Source: Methanobacteriota archaeon (lineage in GTDB: Archaea > Thermoplasmatota > Poseidoniia > Poseidoniales > Poseidoniaceae). Taken from it: a stretch of 6,808 bases of DNA. The stretch's first letter is position 1. Each line of letters opens with the position of its first letter. Shown piece after piece: positions 6,693 through 6,808 of this stretch. The position numbers and the translations under genes were made by a program. Below the pieces are notes generated by a model. It saw nothing but the letters and a program-made list of their open reading frames with translations, had not been told where the DNA came from and did no database searches. The DNA lies in assembly GCA_002702945.1 (NCBI GenBank), contig PADF01000056.1, positions 10,515-17,322 of the forward strand. The letters run 5' to 3'.

Positions 6693-6808
6693 CTAATCAT
6701 TAGAATTATGTAAAACCGCATCCATGGGTTTCATTGTTAGTGGAGATGCAATGGAGATGCCCTCTCCGTAATCAATCCAATTTGGTTCACCCTTAATTTT
6801 AGCCCTAA
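6693..6808 (-). CDS. Unidentified protein, C-terminal fragment (partial)
   Basis: On the minus strand a frame enters from the right edge and gives 37 whole residues before a TAG stop at plus-strand 6693-6695. The other two minus-strand frames contain early stops. The peptide has a protein-like composition: GEPNWIDYGEGISIASPL, then TMKPMDAVLHNSND. I do not recognise the family, and no motif is complete enough to assign a function. The stop codon is immediately next to the last base of the RNase P P1 helix, so the two genes converge with essentially no spacer. It could be a chance open frame, but the amino-acid make-up and the tight gene packing argue for a real gene that continues beyond the window. 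Confidence 0.62.
   Translation of the reverse strand, partial: RAKIKGEPNWIDYGEGISIASPLTMKPMDAVLHNSND

Noticed and set aside
6343..6693. Several open frames on both strands across the 3' intergenic region
   Set aside because: The sequence is accounted for by RNase P RNA, with CR-I, CR-IV, CR-V, P4 and a perfect P1 helix; the frames are incidental.
6693..6703. CTAATCATTAG palindrome as an rnpB terminator
   Set aside because: The arms are only 5 bp with a 1-nt centre and no T-run follows, so it cannot act as a normal terminator.
6741..6760. Direct repeat TGGAGATGC separated by 2 bp
   Set aside because: It lies in the partial minus-strand coding frame and is explained by the repeated Ile/Ala-Ser codons; one short repeat is not significant.

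Overview
The window looks like a piece of a low-GC, gene-dense marine planktonic archaeal genome. My best guess is Marine Group II/III Euryarchaeota (Candidatus Poseidoniales or relatives). This is an inference from several signs: AT-rich codon use, a tRNA gene without a complete encoded CCA, an archaeal-style TATA-like box spaced correctly for that tRNA, little Shine-Dalgarno signal, and a giant Ser/Asn-rich surface protein with a CARDB-like domain and a single C-terminal membrane anchor. No single feature here proves the lineage, and a marine bacterium is not strictly excluded.

Layout from left to right. Positions 1-437 (+) hold the 3' end of what reads as a nickel superoxide dismutase gene (sodN), followed 5 bp later by a small S26-type signal-peptidase-like gene (sodX), the usual partner that trims the NiSOD precursor. 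Positions 429-502 (-) are tRNA-Lys(CUU); its 3' end overlaps the end of sodX, so the sodX stop codon lies inside the tRNA acceptor arm. Positions 553-1254 (-) are a complete ribose-5-phosphate isomerase A gene (rpiA). A divergent intergenic stretch carries a perfect 7+7 bp inverted repeat. Positions 1364-6337 (+, alternative start 1322) are one giant gene for a secreted, C-terminally anchored surface protein of about 1,657 residues made of beta-sandwich-like modules. Positions 6387-6692 (+) are the RNase P RNA gene (rnpB), with conserved cores CR-I, CR-IV and CR-V and a perfect 12-bp P1 helix. At the right edge, 6693-6808 (-) is the C-terminus of an unidentified gene that converges on rnpB with its stop codon touching the end of P1.

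The genes mostly serve separate jobs: oxidative-stress defence (sodN/sodX), pentose-phosphate metabolism (rpiA), RNA processing and translation (rnpB, tRNA-Lys) and cell-surface interaction (the giant protein). RNase P would mature the 5' end of the neighbouring tRNA, but adjacency suggests no special link. I see no CRISPR array, insertion sequence, phage gene or defence system. The points most worth a second look are the sodN/sodX pair in an apparently archaeal setting, the very tight convergent gene ends, and the architecture of the giant surface protein, which has paired cysteines, a lone EF-hand-type loop and a basic Gln-rich tail.
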